Notes under the pieces: model-generated | Told to the model about the DNA's origin: nothing | Database searches by the model: none | The model's input: the letters and a program-made list of their open reading frames with translations, nothing else | Made by a program: the position numbers and the translations under genes | In this document: positions 12,901 to 23,346 of the stretch, piece by piece | Position numbering within the stretch: position 1 is the first letter of the stretch | Layout of the letters: the number at the start of each line of letters is the position of its first letter | Source of the DNA: Himantopus leucocephalus | Lineage: Eukaryota > Chordata > Aves > Charadriiformes > Recurvirostridae | DNA length: 64,000 nt | Direction: 5' to 3' | NCBI GenBank assembly: GCA_003993805.1 | Contig: RSEF01000002.1 | Span: forward strand, 8,261,829 to 8,325,828

Positions 12901-13393
12901 CACATCAGCTGATTGCCATTGCCAAGATATGCCACGTACAGGAGCCTGTGAGGTGGTCTGGGACCGTATCACTAAAGGGTACGGATTTGTAGGTGAAAAA
13001 CAGCAACTTGAAACTTTACTACAAGTTGGGCAGCTATGATGATGACAAGGATGTAAAATACATTGTTTATTAATGGCATTATTTATACTATAGTTTACAG
13101 AATTGTCAGATTTGAACTTTAAAAGACATAGAATGAAAGGCACGCATAATTCATTGATTGCTAATTTGACTTTCCACAGTTATTAATACCTCTGGCATCT
13201 GAAGAACTTGCTAAAGGCTGGACCCAGTGGTAAGTATAATATTTCCTTTATTGCTACTAATACTATATACTATTCACTGGGTTATTAATAATAGTTTTAA
13301 TAATACATGCTAATGTAAAAAAAAACATTCCTTTGTTTCATTTTCAGGTATGATTTAACAGAAGATGGTACAAGGCCACATGGTGCAAGTTAG
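857..13393 (+). CDS. ESYT2: Extended synaptotagmin 2, 3' part of the gene (joined exons)
   Basis: Coding exons: 857-919 (cassette), 2928-3002, 6008-6094, 6905-7054, 8114-8502, 9845-9943, 10562-10693, 12114-12219, 13180-13229, 13348-13393. All have AG/GT borders and the phases join without a stop. The product matches the vertebrate E-Syt2 C-terminal half as I recall it. C2B (exons 2928 to 7054) contains [18 protein letters not shown] Ser/Pro-rich linker follows, carrying [16 protein letters not shown]2C (9845 onward) has [20 protein letters not shown], the basic patch that in the family binds PI(4,5)P2 at the plasma membrane. The protein ends [11 protein letters not shown]. Family knowledge: E-Syt2 is anchored in the ER by an N-terminal hairpin, has an SMP lipid-transfer domain and tethers ER to plasma membrane. 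Those N-terminal parts and C2A lie upstream of this window. ESYT1 and ESYT3 are less likely because the linker and C2C fit ESYT2 closely. Confidence 0.95.
2928..3002 (+). CDS. ESYT2: ESYT2 exon, C2B domain start
   Basis: 25 codons, phase 0 at both ends. Acceptor TTTACCAG, donor GTAAGT. It encodes [11 protein letters not shown]...VGHKAQESK, a beta-strand region of C2B with the conserved VGHKAQESK. Confidence 0.93.
3410..3640 (-). repeat. Older CR1 LINE, endonuclease-region fragment (left part)
   Basis: Read on the minus strand from 3640 leftward it gives ALDFRKADF and later LEGKGAQE. This is the CR1 ORF2 segment just after the endonuclease-domain motif of the LxxLRG type. It continues the fragment at 4849-5045; the two are separated by a younger CR1. 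Frame breaks show it is dead. Confidence 0.65.
3641..4848 (-). repeat. CR1 LINE, 5'-truncated, minus orientation, containing a gap
   Basis: The left end reads AGAATTATAGAATAG then TTGGAGTTGGAAGGGACC, the reverse complement of a CR1 3' end. Translated on the minus strand it gives reverse-transcriptase pieces: [44 protein letters not shown] (a catalytic-region segment), [19 protein letters not shown] and [12 protein letters not shown] (an ADD-type box mutated to AND). A 100-N gap interrupts it at 4213-4312. Stops and frame changes make it inactive. Confidence 0.92.
4213..4312. other. Assembly gap, 100 N
   Basis: Exactly 100 N inside a CR1 copy. The round number suggests a placeholder of unknown size. 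Confidence 0.98.
4849..5045 (-). repeat. Older CR1 LINE, endonuclease-region fragment (right part)
   Basis: The minus strand reads [34 protein letters not shown]. This corresponds to the CR1 segment NKE...V...SDH...F.ILRG. It joins in order to 3410-3640, which supplies the next CR1 residues. The element may extend right to about 5340, but I could not support that part. Confidence 0.6.
5380..5410. repeat. Poly-T tract with one ambiguous base
   Basis: About 25 T followed by AAAG and N at 5410. It lies in the intron before ESYT2 exon 6008-6094, and sequencing slippage is likely. Confidence 0.8.
6008..6094 (+). CDS. ESYT2: ESYT2 exon, C2B core
   Basis: 29 codons, phase 0. Acceptor CTAACTTTAG, donor GTGCGT. 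It encodes [17 protein letters not shown] and [10 protein letters not shown], the hallmark NEPVWEE strand of a C2 fold. Confidence 0.96.
6905..7054 (+). CDS. ESYT2: ESYT2 exon, C2B C-terminal half
   Basis: 50 codons, phase 0. Acceptor TTTCTTCAG, donor GTACAC. It encodes [20 protein letters not shown] and ends NMKIALR. The donor departs from consensus at +4 to +6, but the reading frame and the next exon (VLSLEK) make the junction clear. Confidence 0.95.
8114..8502 (+). CDS. ESYT2: ESYT2 exon, linker between C2B and C2C
   Basis: 129 codons plus 2 nt. Acceptor TACTGTACCTAG, donor GTATGG. It encodes a disordered Ser/Pro/Lys-rich linker ([33 protein letters not shown]), then the strongly conserved [19 protein letters not shown] and a short helical RQRLRQLE. 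The middle of the linker is the most divergent part of the gene against my recollection of human ESYT2. Confidence 0.94.
9845..9943 (+). CDS. ESYT2: ESYT2 exon, start of C2C
   Basis: Acceptor TTTTCCTGCAG, donor GTGAGC. It enters at codon position 3 and leaves two bases (AG). It encodes [20 protein letters not shown] and [10 protein letters not shown], the first strands of C2C. Confidence 0.96.
10562..10693 (+). CDS. ESYT2: ESYT2 exon, C2C with basic PI(4,5)P2-binding patch
   Basis: Acceptor is a T-rich tract ending TTGGTTGCAG; donor GTATGT. It encodes [20 protein letters not shown], then the basic run [15 protein letters not shown] and LNPVFDQ. SDPYV and NPVFDQ are standard C2 signatures. 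The basic patch is the family's plasma-membrane contact. Confidence 0.97.
10980..11400 (+). mobile_element. Possible degenerate LTR in an ESYT2 intron
   Basis: The segment has a TATA-like TGCATAAAAATCC near 11275, a C/T-rich stretch, AATAAAG near 11360 and a following region, in the order of an LTR U3-R-U5. No clear terminal TG/CA or target duplication was found, and no matching second copy exists in the window. It could be ordinary intron sequence. Confidence 0.3.
11014..11083. repeat. Perfect 35-bp tandem duplication
   Basis: The unit GTGGGTATCCCTTCCTTCCA... of 35 bp occurs at 11014-11048 and again, identical, at 11049-11083. It sits inside the LTR-like segment. Confidence 0.95.
12114..12219 (+). 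CDS. ESYT2: ESYT2 exon, C2C second half
   Basis: Acceptor CTTTGCCTTTCAG, donor GTAAGT. It encodes [20 protein letters not shown] and [13 protein letters not shown]. The codon spanning the previous junction is ATA (Ile), where I recall Ser in human. Confidence 0.96.
13180..13229 (+). CDS. ESYT2: ESYT2 exon, C2C end
   Basis: 16 codons plus 2 nt. Acceptor TGACTTTCCACAG, donor GTAAGT. It encodes [16 protein letters not shown] and part of W. Confidence 0.95.
13348..13393 (+). CDS. ESYT2: ESYT2 last coding exon and stop
   Basis: Acceptor TTTCATTTTCAG. It encodes [14 protein letters not shown], then TAG at 13391-13393. The [10 protein letters not shown] core matches the family. The last four residues (HGAS) differ from the human end as I recall it. 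Confidence 0.95.
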
Positions 13394-16300
13394 ACCCATG
13401 AATACTGGGAATTCCCCATGCATAATTTTGCCAACCTTTATATATTTTTAAAGTGTTGTTCTCACAGATGTACCAACATTATTTTTATAGCTTTACTGAT
13501 TTAGTTCTTAGACACATCCCCAATAATTTTGTAACACTTGGTCATTTTATGTAGACATAGCCTTCTCATTGTTAAACTTTGTATTTTAATTTGCTAAACA
13601 ATTTTATGTGTTACTGTAATGTGCAATAGTACGGTAAAGTAACCTTTTGTGTTTAAATTGATCTTTATGACGGCTGTACCTATTAGAAAGTGAAAAGATT
13701 ATGTTCTGCTGTTTTCCTGACTTGTTTTATATCTCACCAAGGTATACTGTACCATGTAAATATATACTATTTTTTTATAATTCTTTCATGCTGGTTTGAA
13801 TTCAGAAGAAAATTATAAAGGATATAGATATTTTCTTCTAAATGCATGTTAATTTCTTCAGATGAATCTCTTTTGTCTTTGCAGCACAATGGTCTTAATC
13901 ATTTTGTGATATTCTTCAAAAACAAACTGCAGAAAAACATTTTTACTTTATTGTGTTCCTGGCCCAGTGTGGCTAGCTTAAAATGTACAAAACATTAACA
14001 TTTTAATATTTATATACAAATGTATTATTGGGAAATCATGCTATAGAATATTATAAACAAAAATGAGAATTCTATAAATATTGTATAAATAGAGGCTGAG
14101 GTCCATGAATCACAGTTTCTAAATCTGAGTTTTCATTTAATGGAGTAAACATAACAAACAGTACTGTTTTATTATACAGGTTCACTTGGATTTTGTTATT
14201 TATTCCTGTACTCTATAGTACTGGACATGACCTTTTCAAGGTATGCAGACATGGATTTTTCTGTATTATAAACAAAATCTCTAACGACTTAGAACTGTCC
14301 TTACTGCCATGTTTCACTGATTTATAAGGCATACAATTCAGCTTGCAATATAAGTAATAATAATTATTTTTATTACACAATGCTGTGCTAAATAGTATAT
14401 TATGCTATACCTTCTGTAATACTAAAATTGAACACCAATAGGTAAGAAAGTGTGAAACTGAGTTAAAACTGACTGTCTTTACAGTTGCTTCATTGCTACT
14501 TAGTGTGTTTGGTGCATGGAAAAAATGCACTGCAGTGGTCCACACAAGTTTCTTGAGATGTAATGGCGTTCTACTAAGCATTGCCATAGTCTGCTGCAAG
14601 GCCAGCAGTGATACAATTAGCACAAACTGGTAAAAGTAGACAGTTGAGAGTTGAAGGGAGAGTATCAGTCTAAACAGCTGAGCTCATACCTCTAATTTTA
14701 TGAATTAGGATGATTTTTTTTAATTCAGAACTGATTTTCCTTTTTCTGGTAAGTTTTCTCAGACTGTTATAAAAATGTGCATTAAGAATCCAAGAGAACA
14801 GTTCAGCTCTTTCAGAGCCAGCACCCTCGTTCTTGGATACGTATGCAATTAGACAGACAAAGTATATTATTTAGCAAAGATTCTAGAATAATCTCTCAGC
14901 CAAGAAAGAATTTTAAAGCAGAATAATAAACTCCTGAAATTAGCTTTATTGTAAGATTACTGACAGAACCTTAATTCTAGATGTAGAATATGCCTACATC
15001 ACTAGATGTACCAAAGTGCCTACCATAGATGTAGCTTTTTGTCTTTTTCAGATTTAAGAATTGACTCATTTCAGTTTGTCTAAATTCAGTTTAACACAAA
15101 CATTTGTCACAGGTGTGTGTGACGCACACATACACCTCTATACAGTGATGGCCTTCTTATTGCCGCATTTTATACAAGACAATTTAGCAAACAAACTTGC
15201 ATTGTAAATTTTGCTGCTGTAACTTTCTGATGGGACTGGGCAATAGGGAGATGTTCTTTGTAAGAAAACATTTCCATTTGAAGGCTTCACTCTATATTGG
15301 AATGTATGAGTATCTCTATATATATACACGCACTCATCTGTTCATATAAAATGTAATATATTATGAAATACATATTTTCTTTGCTAGCTCTCCATTAAAA
15401 TGTTAAGAATGGAAAGACAGAGAATTATTGTTAATGCAATGAAAATGCAGAAAGCGAAAGCTGATCTAAATAAAGGAGGTCTAAGTGCAGCAGTTCAGCA
15501 TAATTGCCTTTTGCCTTGGTTCAGCCCAAGGTAGAAGGACTTTTGCTGTACATCTTGGCCAGTGACTCCCCAGAGTTTGATCCATAGCCCACAAATGGGC
15601 TGTTAGACTGATTCGGTGTTTCAAGTCTTAAGTGAAGTCTGGAGACAGATGTTAGAAGACTGCACGTAAACAAAAACAGTGCACATTTGTCTTCTAAAGT
15701 CTCAAGGCAGGGGGAAAGAACGCTGTTTGGGTAAATGTGAGATGATAGCACGAACTGAATAAATTAATAAAGTATATAGGACATGTTTCCAAAATAGCTC
15801 ACAACCTGAAATTAGGGATAGGTTCTGAAGAGAGCCCAGTTCCCATTCAGGAATCTAAAATTAAGAGATTGAATTGTCATTGTAATTCAGCAACAGTATT
15901 TCCCATTGACTGTAATTGGTCCTGGATGCCAGCCTCTTTAGAAACGTTCTCCTGAGTGAATTTGGATCAGAATATGACTGCCTAGATGAGCTTGATTCTT
16001 TTGATAGTGGAAAAAAAACCTCTGCATTGTTACCAAATTCTGATTGTTCTGTTCATATGGAAGTAGGAAGGACAAACATCATTTTTCCTCTGGGTGAAAA
16101 TTGCACCTCATTATCAAGTTAATGTATTCAGTATCAACTGATAGCTTTTCATGTAGTTCTTGTTTATCCTGTGCCTTAAAATATGGACATATGAAGATGT
16201 TTAAGAAATGGCTAAAAATAAGCTTTGTTACCTGTATGTACCAACACATGTTCTCTACTATTGAAACTGTTTTTAGAATTACTCTGCTTCACTGACAAGA

Positions 16301-16550
16301 AAACCAGCTTTCTTAGTTATAGCGGTGGTATAACCCGAACTCAAATCAGCATGCATATCACCTGGATTTGGATTAAAAGAATTTTCATTTTCTGTCTTGA
16401 ATCCTTTATCAGAGCTGCAGCAAATGGTGAGAGTTGAAATGAGAACAAAGGGTAATCAATTTTGTACAGATTGCCTTTTTTGCTCATGTAATTCTACATT
16501 ATGATGCATGTATTTATTCAATAAATGGTTCATATGGAAGTCCGTGTGTT
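13394..16550 (+). other. ESYT2: ESYT2 3' UTR with several poly(A) signals
   Basis: AT-rich sequence follows the stop without any recognisable repeat. AATAAA occurs at 15758-15763 and 15766-15771 and again at 16520-16525. The last is followed by the GT-rich stretch AAGTCCGTGTGTTGC, a plausible downstream element, so I place the distal 3' end near 16550. Many ATTTA-like and TATTTAT stretches are present. The true end needs transcript data. Confidence 0.6.
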
Positions 16551-18825
16551 GCTTCCCTCTACACACAAACTCCCTTTTCCCCTCTTTTGTGTATCCCTGT
16601 CCTATTAATTAGTCATACGAGGAGGTAAATTTTTAAAAATATGTATGCGTGTAAAATATGTAAAGCTTGCTGCCTACCCTAACGTAGGTGGCCTTGCTGT
16701 AAGGTGTGTAGGCAGATTTTGGGGGTTTTACCTGAGAGAAAGTGGAGTGAGAAGTACAGAGTACTTCACTGGGGAATCCCTTCCTTGTTGGTCTGGAAGA
16801 GATTCACACATAAGAATTAGAATGTCCTTTGTTCAACTCAAGTGTCCAAAATTTTTTCTCTTAAAATGATCAGTTGGACAAATTGTCACGATTCTAGCAC
16901 TTACTCATCAATTGTCCTGAATTATGTTTTCAAAAGGACCTAGAACTGCATGTAATTGCCTTGGATTTAGAACCAGTGGATTTCTACGTGTGGCAATCTT
17001 TCCTGTCCTTCCACTGGCTGGCTAAAGCAGATACTGATAGAAAATACAACTGCTTACTGCATAAATGAGAAAAGGGATATTGGATCCTCTGTCTATTACA
17101 GAAAAACAACCATAGAAATTACGCTGTTTGCATTAAACATTAATTTTTAATTAATGACAATACCATATTTAATTATGATACCTCTTCCCTTAAACAGCTA
17201 CAACGTGTCTGTATTCCTAATAGTCAGTCAGTTTTCATCAGCCATAAATAAAAGCTGCAGAAGTTCGTCACCAGTCACTATCGCATTTAGAAGGGACCCC
17301 ACTGGATAATCGTTATTGATACTAACTACAAAATTATGTTCGGTTGGTTTTTGTTTGTTTTCTTTTTTCCTAAGGGAGAGATCTTCCTTTTTTAGCAGAA
17401 TAAAGGGCTTCTGCTAATCAATGGGAAGGCAGCTAAAGCCACATAAAAGCGTGCCCGTCCTCCTACCTCCCTCGTGGCAAGGTGTTTCTGGATGGCACGC
17501 TTCCTGGCGGTGCCAGTACGGATCAGGCGTCTGCATTTCCCACACTTGGATCCAAATCAAACCTTCCCTTCAGTCCCGCAAGGCAGGTGGCGACTGGATC
17601 AGCGCCTGCAAAAGAATGCTGCCTGTGTAGTCACAAAATCTTCTTAGAGAGCAGAAATAATTGTGCAAGACGCTCCTCCAAATGGATTTGGTGTTAATTT
17701 AATGGGCTCAGCCAAGCCTGGATGTTTTCTTAATATTTGCTGCATTGTTTAAACTGGTTTGGGCCATCGTGTAGTTCATCCAGTCTCCACCTAAGAGCAG
17801 TATTTGCTAGTACAGTTACCAATATGGTTATTTTAGGTATTTTTCTCAGCTAAGAGCTGAATACAAAATTGGTTTCCTGTGAGGCTTCTGTTTTAATCAG
17901 TTTAATTATTTATGTTCTCCCCGAAACAAACTCTGAATGTTACACGGTACCTTTGATATTTGGTAGAAACATCTTGGTTTTGGTTCTATTTGTGGCTGTA
18001 GCTGGTTGCTGAAGGAGTCTGACTATTAAATCACAAATGGTGTTTTAATACATCTTAACAAAGTGCCTACCTTGATCACTGTATGCTCTCCTGCTGATTT
18101 CCCGGGCGAACTGTCAGGCTCTCAACAATATTCTCAGCCACCTTCTGAAATATGTTATTTGAAAAATGCAAAGCAGCTAAAGTAAAAAATCCACTTGTAT
18201 TTCTTCCAGTGTTATGTGGTGAATTTAACTGCCAGATTAGATGGCAGCTGGGGGAGAAAAGCTCTCTAATCTGTATTCATGTGATAGAGGTGATGCGCTC
18301 TGTTCTCGCCCTCTGCAGGGGATATTGCTTGCCAGTCACCTGCAGTGGAATCCAATTTGAGCAGGCTACCGCATCGCTGTTCCCTCACATGCTGCCAAAG
18401 GGAAGGCAGCCTCTCTTCCCACTTTGTTTCTTTGACTCCTCAGTAGCCGTAAACTTTATTGCAAGGGAGTTAAGGGCTAACAGTGACCATTCATCCCTTT
18501 AAGATCCATACCGGAACAGGTTCAAGGACAGACAAAGCCAGTCCACATTCCAACCTTGCCCACCCGGGCCGTGGTAGGGGCGGTTCTTGGCTCGGGGACA
18601 GTGGGGTCCATTCCTGCCGGGACTTGATAGTCGAGCTGCCCTCAGAGCTGGGCACGTAGCACCTCAGCCCAAGTGCAAGAAATGATGTACAGAAGAAAGT
18701 TGTGAAGTCTCAGCCCCCCAGCTGTCCTGTGGTTTCATCTGTCTGGTGCGTAGCAAGAATCTGGTGTGTAACTGGTGATCAATTTTAGTTATTTATTTTC
18801 TGAGCGCAGTAGTTCCTTTCAGCTG

Positions 18826-18884
18826 AAGGTTGAACTCGATGACCTGCTGAGGTCTCTTCCAACCTGAATTCTTTTATGACACTC
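18826..18884 (+). repeat. CR1 LINE 3' tail, plus orientation
   Basis: The segment reads GGTTGAACTCGATGACCTGC then TCTCTTCCAACCTGAATTCT, the CR1 3' end on the plus strand. Only about 60 bp remain. Confidence 0.75.
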
Positions 18885-21800
18885 AAGTACTGTTTATTTA
18901 ATCCTAAAATAAGACCAGTAACTGTACTGGAGCTCTTCCGCAATCTTGTGCAATCCATGCAGTAGGGCTTCCCGGGCATCGTGCTGGCTGCCCCCAGGCT
19001 CTCAGAGATGGGCAGGCAGCAACTCCGGCTGGGCAAACTAAGGGGGCACGTAGCAGGAAGTTGCAAGCTGTAAGTCAGGATGCAAAAATTGTGTAGTCAT
19101 TAAAAATACAACTTGAGTTGCAACACAGATAATGCTAACAGAGTGATAATTGTCTGTAGGTACTTAATGAAGATCGTTATTTTTACTGGATAACTGGGAT
19201 GAGACTCCTAAAACAAAAAATGGTGCGTGCGTTTAATGGTGGCTGTTGCCAGCACGGCATTTCAAATAAGGTTTTTTATTCTTCAGCTGGATTTGCAAGC
19301 TAATGTGTTTTACAAACCCTCAGAGATGGACAACTGGAGCTGACCAAGCATTTCACAGAGATTAATAATTTAATAAAGAATATTCTGCAAGACAGTTCCA
19401 CGCAGACTTCAACATGGGAGAAATGCTTCAACTGATAGACTGAAGTCCCTGACGTATTTTGCACAGTTTTTCATTGCTGTCTGGAAGTTTAGTTGAAGTT
19501 ATGTCGCAGTGTTTTCAACCTAGAATTGATAAGATCTTTTACCTGGTTTTGCGTGAATCACAAAATGTTCTCTGAGCTAAAGCAAATACGACAACCACTG
19601 AACATGTGCTCTATTGTAACTTTCAGCTCAGAGCCCAGCTGGGTAAATTTAACGAACTGTGACAATGGCATCCAAACGAAGAACTCAGATTGTCTCTAGA
19701 CCTGTCCTTCATACAGGTGGTGAAAATGAGTTAATGGAAATGGCTGGTTGTGACTCGTAGAATAGTATTTGTAGCAATGCTGGTTCTTTGTGTTTTATTA
19801 GATAAATCACTAATTAATTTGCATGTAAAATAAGTTGGAATTGAAGGCTTAAGCCTTCTGAAAAGAGGTGTAAATCTTATAGTTTTAGGCAACTTTGTTC
19901 TAGGTATTTTTTTTTTATTTAATACGCCTTTTCAAGTTCAAATTATTGGAAATGTAAAAAATGTTTAATTTTTAACATTTTTTATAAAGTATTCTAGTTT
20001 TGCTTATCTTTTCATTCACAAGGAGACTTTAAAGGTTTTGGATTTATACTCATGACTGCACAATTTCTGTTTTCTGAAGACACCGTTCTATTCCACTAGA
20101 TGGTAGTGCAGACTCTATTCTGAAAGGCCTTTTTTGCGCTCTGTGTTCGTTTCTTGTGCAATAATGAAGTGGTCGGGATTCTACGCATCTCTGGGAGCGG
20201 AGCCCGAAGTCACCCTAGTTTAAAAGCAGTGAAACACAGGCATGGCCCCCGCTGCACTCTGCTCTCCCCCTTTGCTCTGAGGCACTGGTGATACGAAAAG
20301 AATTGAGTTTCATAATGGGGCTTAATAATACCTGGATTCAGTTTGCCAAAATACTTTTGTAAAAGCATTTAGTCGTGAGGCACTGGGAAATAAAACTACT
20401 GGTCCATGACTTGAGGAAACATGAAACTTCTCCTAGAAGATTAAGGTTCTAAGTTCACCATAATTGCCTCTGTCAGCAATTTGCATAGGTGTTTGGTGCC
20501 CGAGATAACCTAGCCTAGACAATTAGGGTTGATTACAGAACTCCCTTGAGGAGCTGACACAACTTTAATAAGATTAAGTGCAAAAACTTGAAATTAATCA
20601 GAGGCGGGCAGAAGTGAAATTACAGTTTAAGACATGGAGAAGGGCCTTGACCGGCCCATTTGAAACATCATCATGCCTTAAGTCTTTATTTCTACTGTTG
20701 CTCCCAGCCTGAGGCTAGAAACTCAGGGTATCTCGCAACAGTGGAAACCATCACGGAGCAGTACAATAAACACCGGGGGGAAAGGGGGCAAAGATCAAAT
20801 TCTACTAGAAAAATATCTTACAAAACAATTTTCCTTTGTTTAAGGACTGATCGGGAAATATTTGCCAAATCACATTGTCACAAAGTCTTGTGACGCTGTA
20901 AGTGTTGGATGCACAGGACAGGAATAGTGGACAGGGATGTCTGAACCAGTGAACGTGTGAGCACTTTCAAGTGCCTGCCTCCAGACGCATCCCCCCAGCC
21001 GGGTATCGCACGGAGCACGTACTGCACTCACTCCGTTCCCTGGCTGTTCGTTCTGCGTGAAGGAAGCTGGACGTGCAGCCTGTAAGAGAAGCGCGACAGG
21101 CTTCAGTTGGGTTGCTGGTCTGGATCAGGAGCATGGGGAACACCCGCGTCTCAGCCTTGACAAAGCCAACCGTGATGTGAGAGACCAGAAAATGCTGGTA
21201 TATTCTCCAACCGATGCAAAGTAGTTTGTCATGCACCTGTATGCATTTACAGACACGTATACATACATACATATATATAAACTAATATGGATGAGCACAT
21301 CATGTCCATTCTGATATTTATGCAGTATTTTCATGTGTCATACGAGACAGACGGAACAGAGATGGTGTCATATCTAGATGTCGCGTGTCTATCACAATGA
21401 AACCTCTAAGAGCACTTCTAAAATTAATAATAATATTTTTGTACATTAGAAACAATTCTTCTCTTTATCCATAGAGACTAAAATAGAATGAGAGCTGAGA
21501 AGAGACAGAACACTTACAAGACCTGTAAATCTCTAATAATTCAGAACGTTAAATTTAATAGGGTTAAAGTAATGTAGACATGCCAGATGTTACTGGAGTG
21601 TTTTACATCTGAAACAAATTAACTGTCAAACTAGCATTATACATTTACTCATTGATGCATACTATTCTGAAAGATGTTAATGATTCTATACTAGAAAATG
21701 TTTGCTGTAGTTATCACAAAAAGTGACACTCCATCCATTTACAGTGGGATGGATTTAGATATCAAATGCTGTTATCGTAATTTCTTCTTGTGAGCATTTT

Positions 21801-21897
21801 ATAGCATTTCAGAAATCTTTCAGTTTACATGGTACTAACAGCAGAGTAAAACTACTGTGATTTATAACACTGCCTATAAGGAAAGAGGGATAACAGT

Positions 21898-21966
21898 AAA
21901 AGCATAATAATAAAGCCAATAATAACAAATAACTATTTTATAATAAAGCATAATAATAAAGCAAAA
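21898..21966. repeat. AT-rich direct repeat
   Basis: AGCATAATAATAAAGC occurs twice about 47 bp apart within (ATAA)-rich sequence. It is low complexity. Confidence 0.6.
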
Positions 21967-22882
21967 TAAGTAAAGTTGCACTGTTTTCACGCCTTAAATT
22001 CGCCCCAGTGTGGCTGCCCTGCGAGACAGCCAGCAGTGCCGGAGCACTCCCAGGGCACGGCAGCTCAGCACCTCCGCAGCATCTGCTGCTGCTCAGGCCA
22101 GCGGCGCTTCTGAAAAGCTTTGCGCTCCCTCTGCCCAGTTAATTTCCTTATTTTTGTTCGAGTTAACAAGGATCATTTTTTTTGTTCTGTAGTAAATGGG
22201 GTTTTTTTCCTACTTAATCTCTTAAACTCTAAAATTGTCTTGTGTTAATAATTTAAGGGAAATAAGCAGTTTCACAGTCTAATCACACCACCGCTGGAAA
22301 CTGTCAGTTGCCTCTGAATGAAGGATGGCGTGATTGGCAGGAGTACCTTCAGGCAAGGGGAGATCTGGAGAAGTGGAATAGTGTGAAACTTCATCTCTCT
22401 CCCATGCTGTTCGGATTATTTATCAAAGTATGTGAAGATCAAAAAAAAAATAAAATCAGGGGAAATGAATACATGTAAATTATTAACAGCCTGCCTCAGA
22501 GGATGAGCAGATTTCATGGATACTGTCCTGACTATAAGAAATTTTATTACATATTCAAATGAAAAGAAATAGGAGTACCAATTCTAACATGTTAGGAGAT
22601 AATGTGTACAATAATCTAATCAGAAACTATTATCTAGAAAATATTGTAAATATGAAAAAAATATAAATGTCAAGAAAGCATCTGACATGCAGGGAATTAC
22701 TTGTTTATTTTTTCAAGTATTTATAATGTTAAATCATATGGGTTAAAATCAAATACTTGCTATAGTCCGAACGACAATGTCCTTGTGAGAGACATTTGTA
22801 ATTGAGATCTCTTATACAGGCCACCAACAAGAATAAAGACTAGTTTATGAAGCGGTAGCACAAAAGCAAATCTTTATTTGCT

Positions 22883-23346
22883 GTTGCTCAGCAACCATGT
22901 GTGGAAGGCCCATTTTTCATTTTTGCCTTAACTTGACTTGACAGGAAAATGATAATAAATATGAGATTATTATCACAGGGTATAGATTATTTTGAACAGA
23001 TGAACAGATATGTCAAAAAGAGGCATGTAATTCTGTACTCTCGAAAGGGAGAACATTAGAGAAACTGCAAATAGAGTTGTAGCTTCATTACCAGCTTGCA
23101 GTTCATGCACAATTCTTGAAAAAACCTACAAAACGCTGTTCTGCCTCTCCCTTTTCTCTGTGTGGTCCTTTAAAATGAATCATTTGGTGTTATTTAGCCT
23201 GTTGTTATCTGTGTCAACTTCCAGTTTCAATACTATGAAAAAATCATTCTGTGGTTGCTATGCAACACAAATGATAAGCTAAAATATGTTTTAGTTCGCT
23301 TGCTAAATGGATATGTGCCCGACCAAATAAACAGTAACCAGGTGAC
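22883..23346. promoter_or_regulatory. Cluster of three X-box-like palindromes
   Basis: GTTGCTCAGCAAC (22883-22895, perfect 6-nt arms), GTTGCTATGCAAC (23254-23266) and GTAACCAGGTGAC (23334-23346, one arm mismatch). They resemble RFX-family X-boxes, whose consensus is GTTRCC-N-GGYAAC with 1-3 nt spacing. A forkhead-type ATAAACA lies at 23327-23333, touching the third site. Regulatory function is inferred from motif match only. Confidence 0.35.

Noticed and set aside
18152..18502. 116-codon open frame in the intergenic region
   Set aside because: No recognisable motif, splice context or promoter. It could be part of a conserved noncoding element but nothing in the sequence proves it.
20967..21334. 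Overlapping minus-strand frames with Cys/Tyr-rich N-termini
   Set aside because: The low-complexity TACATACATATATATA stretch creates the apparent peptide, and there is no gene structure.
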